Positions 31,605 to 32,196 of a stretch of DNA of 32,196 nucleotides are shown piece after piece. Origin of the DNA: Phreatobacter sp. (GTDB taxonomy: Bacteria > Pseudomonadota > Alphaproteobacteria > Rhizobiales > Phreatobacteraceae); assembly GCF_030691135.1 (NCBI RefSeq), contig NZ_JAUYFA010000044.1:1-32196 (forward strand), in the 5' to 3' direction. The translations under genes and the position numbers were made by a program. A model generated the notes under the pieces. The model saw nothing but the letters and a program-made list of their open reading frames with translations. It ran no database searches and had not been told where the DNA came from. Each line of letters starts with the position of its first letter. Position 1 is the first letter of the stretch.

Positions 31605-32196
31605 ATGCGCAAAACCATACTCGCCGGCCTGGCCGTGCTCTCCGTCATCGGCTTCGGCGCGCCGGCCGAAGCCCAGACCTGGCCGGTGCGACCGATCACC
31701 TTCATGGTGCCCTTCCCCGCCGGCGGCGGCACCGACGCCTTCGCCCGCCCGCTCGCCGCCCAGCTCGAGAGGCAGCTCGGTCAGGGCGTCATCATCGAGA
31801 ACCGCGCCGGTGCCGGCGGCACAGCAGGCGCGCTGGTCGCCTCACGGGCCACGCCCGATGGCTACTCGTTCTTCGTCGGTGCCGCCCACCACTCGATCGC
31901 GCCGTCGCTCTATCCGCGCCTCGAGTACAATATCGAGACCGACTTCATTCCGATCGCCATCATCGCCCAGCCGCCGCAGATCATCGTGGTCAATCCGCGG
32001 CGCGTGCCGGCGACGACCCTCGCCGAGCTGATCGCCCTGGCGCGGTCGAAGCCGGACGACCTGATCTACGGCTCGGCCGGCATCGGCACGACGCACCATC
32101 TCGCCGGTGAGTTGTTCAAGATCCTCACGCAGACCAAGATCAGGCACGTGCCCTATCGCGGCGCAGGACCGGCCATGGCCGACCTCGTCGCCGGCC
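31605..32196 (+). CDS. TctC/Bug-family periplasmic receptor (partial, cut by window end)
   Basis: The first 197 residues of a third Bug receptor; the frame runs off the window. A Sec-type signal peptide (MRKTILAGLAVLSVIGFGAPAEAQ, cleavage after about residue 23) precedes the hallmark WPVRPITFMVPFPAGGGTDAFAR. ENRAGAGGTAGALVA and HVPYRGAGPAMADLVAG follow, as expected. The ATG at 31605 has GAGGGA about 5 nt upstream. It is on the same strand as nadX, 154 nt downstream and past a hairpin. Whether tctB and tctA follow cannot be seen. Confidence 0.93.
   Translation, partial: MRKTILAGLAVLSVIGFGAPAEAQTWPVRPITFMVPFPAGGGTDAFARPLAAQLERQLGQGVIIENRAGAGGTAGALVASRATPDGYSFFVGAAHHSIAPSLYPRLEYNIETDFIPIAIIAQPPQIIVVNPRRVPATTLAELIALARSKPDDLIYGSAGIGTTHHLAGELFKILTQTKIRHVPYRGAGPAMADLVAG

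Noticed and set aside
1-32196. Search for tRNA or rRNA genes, CRISPR arrays, transposases, integrases and phage genes
   Set aside because: None was recognised by eye; short non-coding RNAs could be missed without a covariance-model search.

Overview
The window is high-GC, gene-dense chromosomal DNA from an alphaproteobacterium, most likely Hyphomicrobiales (Rhizobiales). The pointers are a two-gene methylmalonyl-CoA mutase with a MeaB chaperone, a folP-folB-folK cluster, a DUF1476 (ATP synthase zeta inhibitor family) protein, a TIGR03808-type Tat-exported repeat protein, several TctC/Bug solute receptors, dispersed CCCCTCACCCGGCC palindromic repeats and CtrA-like TTAAC-N6-TTAAC sites. The genus cannot be fixed from sequence alone. 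No rRNA, tRNA, CRISPR array, transposase, integrase or phage gene was seen, and no stretch over 300 bases lacks a gene.

Layout. 1-2.6 kb (minus): amidase and meaB, with a dispersed repeat between them. 2.8-5.4 kb: a lipoprotein alpha/beta hydrolase (plus), then three small minus-strand genes, one a divergent zeta-type ATPase-inhibitor paralogue. 5.4-8.5 kb (minus): a complete tripartite tricarboxylate transporter operon, tctC-tctB-tctA, with a stem-loop after tctC and a terminator after tctA. 8.6-9.2 kb (plus): a MazEF-type toxin-antitoxin pair with its own promoter and operator. 9.2-13.4 kb (minus): mutA-mutB, which with MeaB converts methylmalonyl-CoA to succinyl-CoA. 13.6-15.2 kb (plus): a sugar-1-phosphate nucleotidyltransferase overlapping a methyltransferase gene, probably for a surface glycan. 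15.2-16.9 kb (minus): folP-folB-folK. 17-18 kb: a glycine-rich DUF2267/DUF2780-like protein and an NTF2-like protein. 18.07-18.79 kb: an AT-rich foreign-looking gene that joins a cysteine-cluster module to a GIY-YIG nuclease domain.

18.9-21.0 kb (minus): M48 metalloprotease with TPR-like tail and a DsbA-family protein, both for envelope protein quality control. 21.2-23.7 kb: aminotransferase and pyroglutamyl peptidase (plus), meeting a metallophosphoesterase gene tail to tail with a 52-nt overlap. 23.9-26.6 kb (plus): Tat-exported beta-helix protein, a small secreted protein behind a perfect CtrA-type site, a 44-codon overlapping ORF and a gamma-class carbonic anhydrase. 26.6-28.2 kb (minus): a membrane protein and ferredoxin-NADP reductase with a clear promoter and operator. 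28.4-32.2 kb: PfkB sugar kinase, an orphan Bug receptor (minus), L-aspartate dehydrogenase and a second orphan Bug receptor cut by the window end.

Most genes are ordinary metabolism and transport. The least explained items are the Cys-cluster/GIY-YIG fusion, the zeta-inhibitor paralogue without its inhibitory N-terminus, and the pair of CtrA-like sites at identical distance (51 nt) from two start codons.
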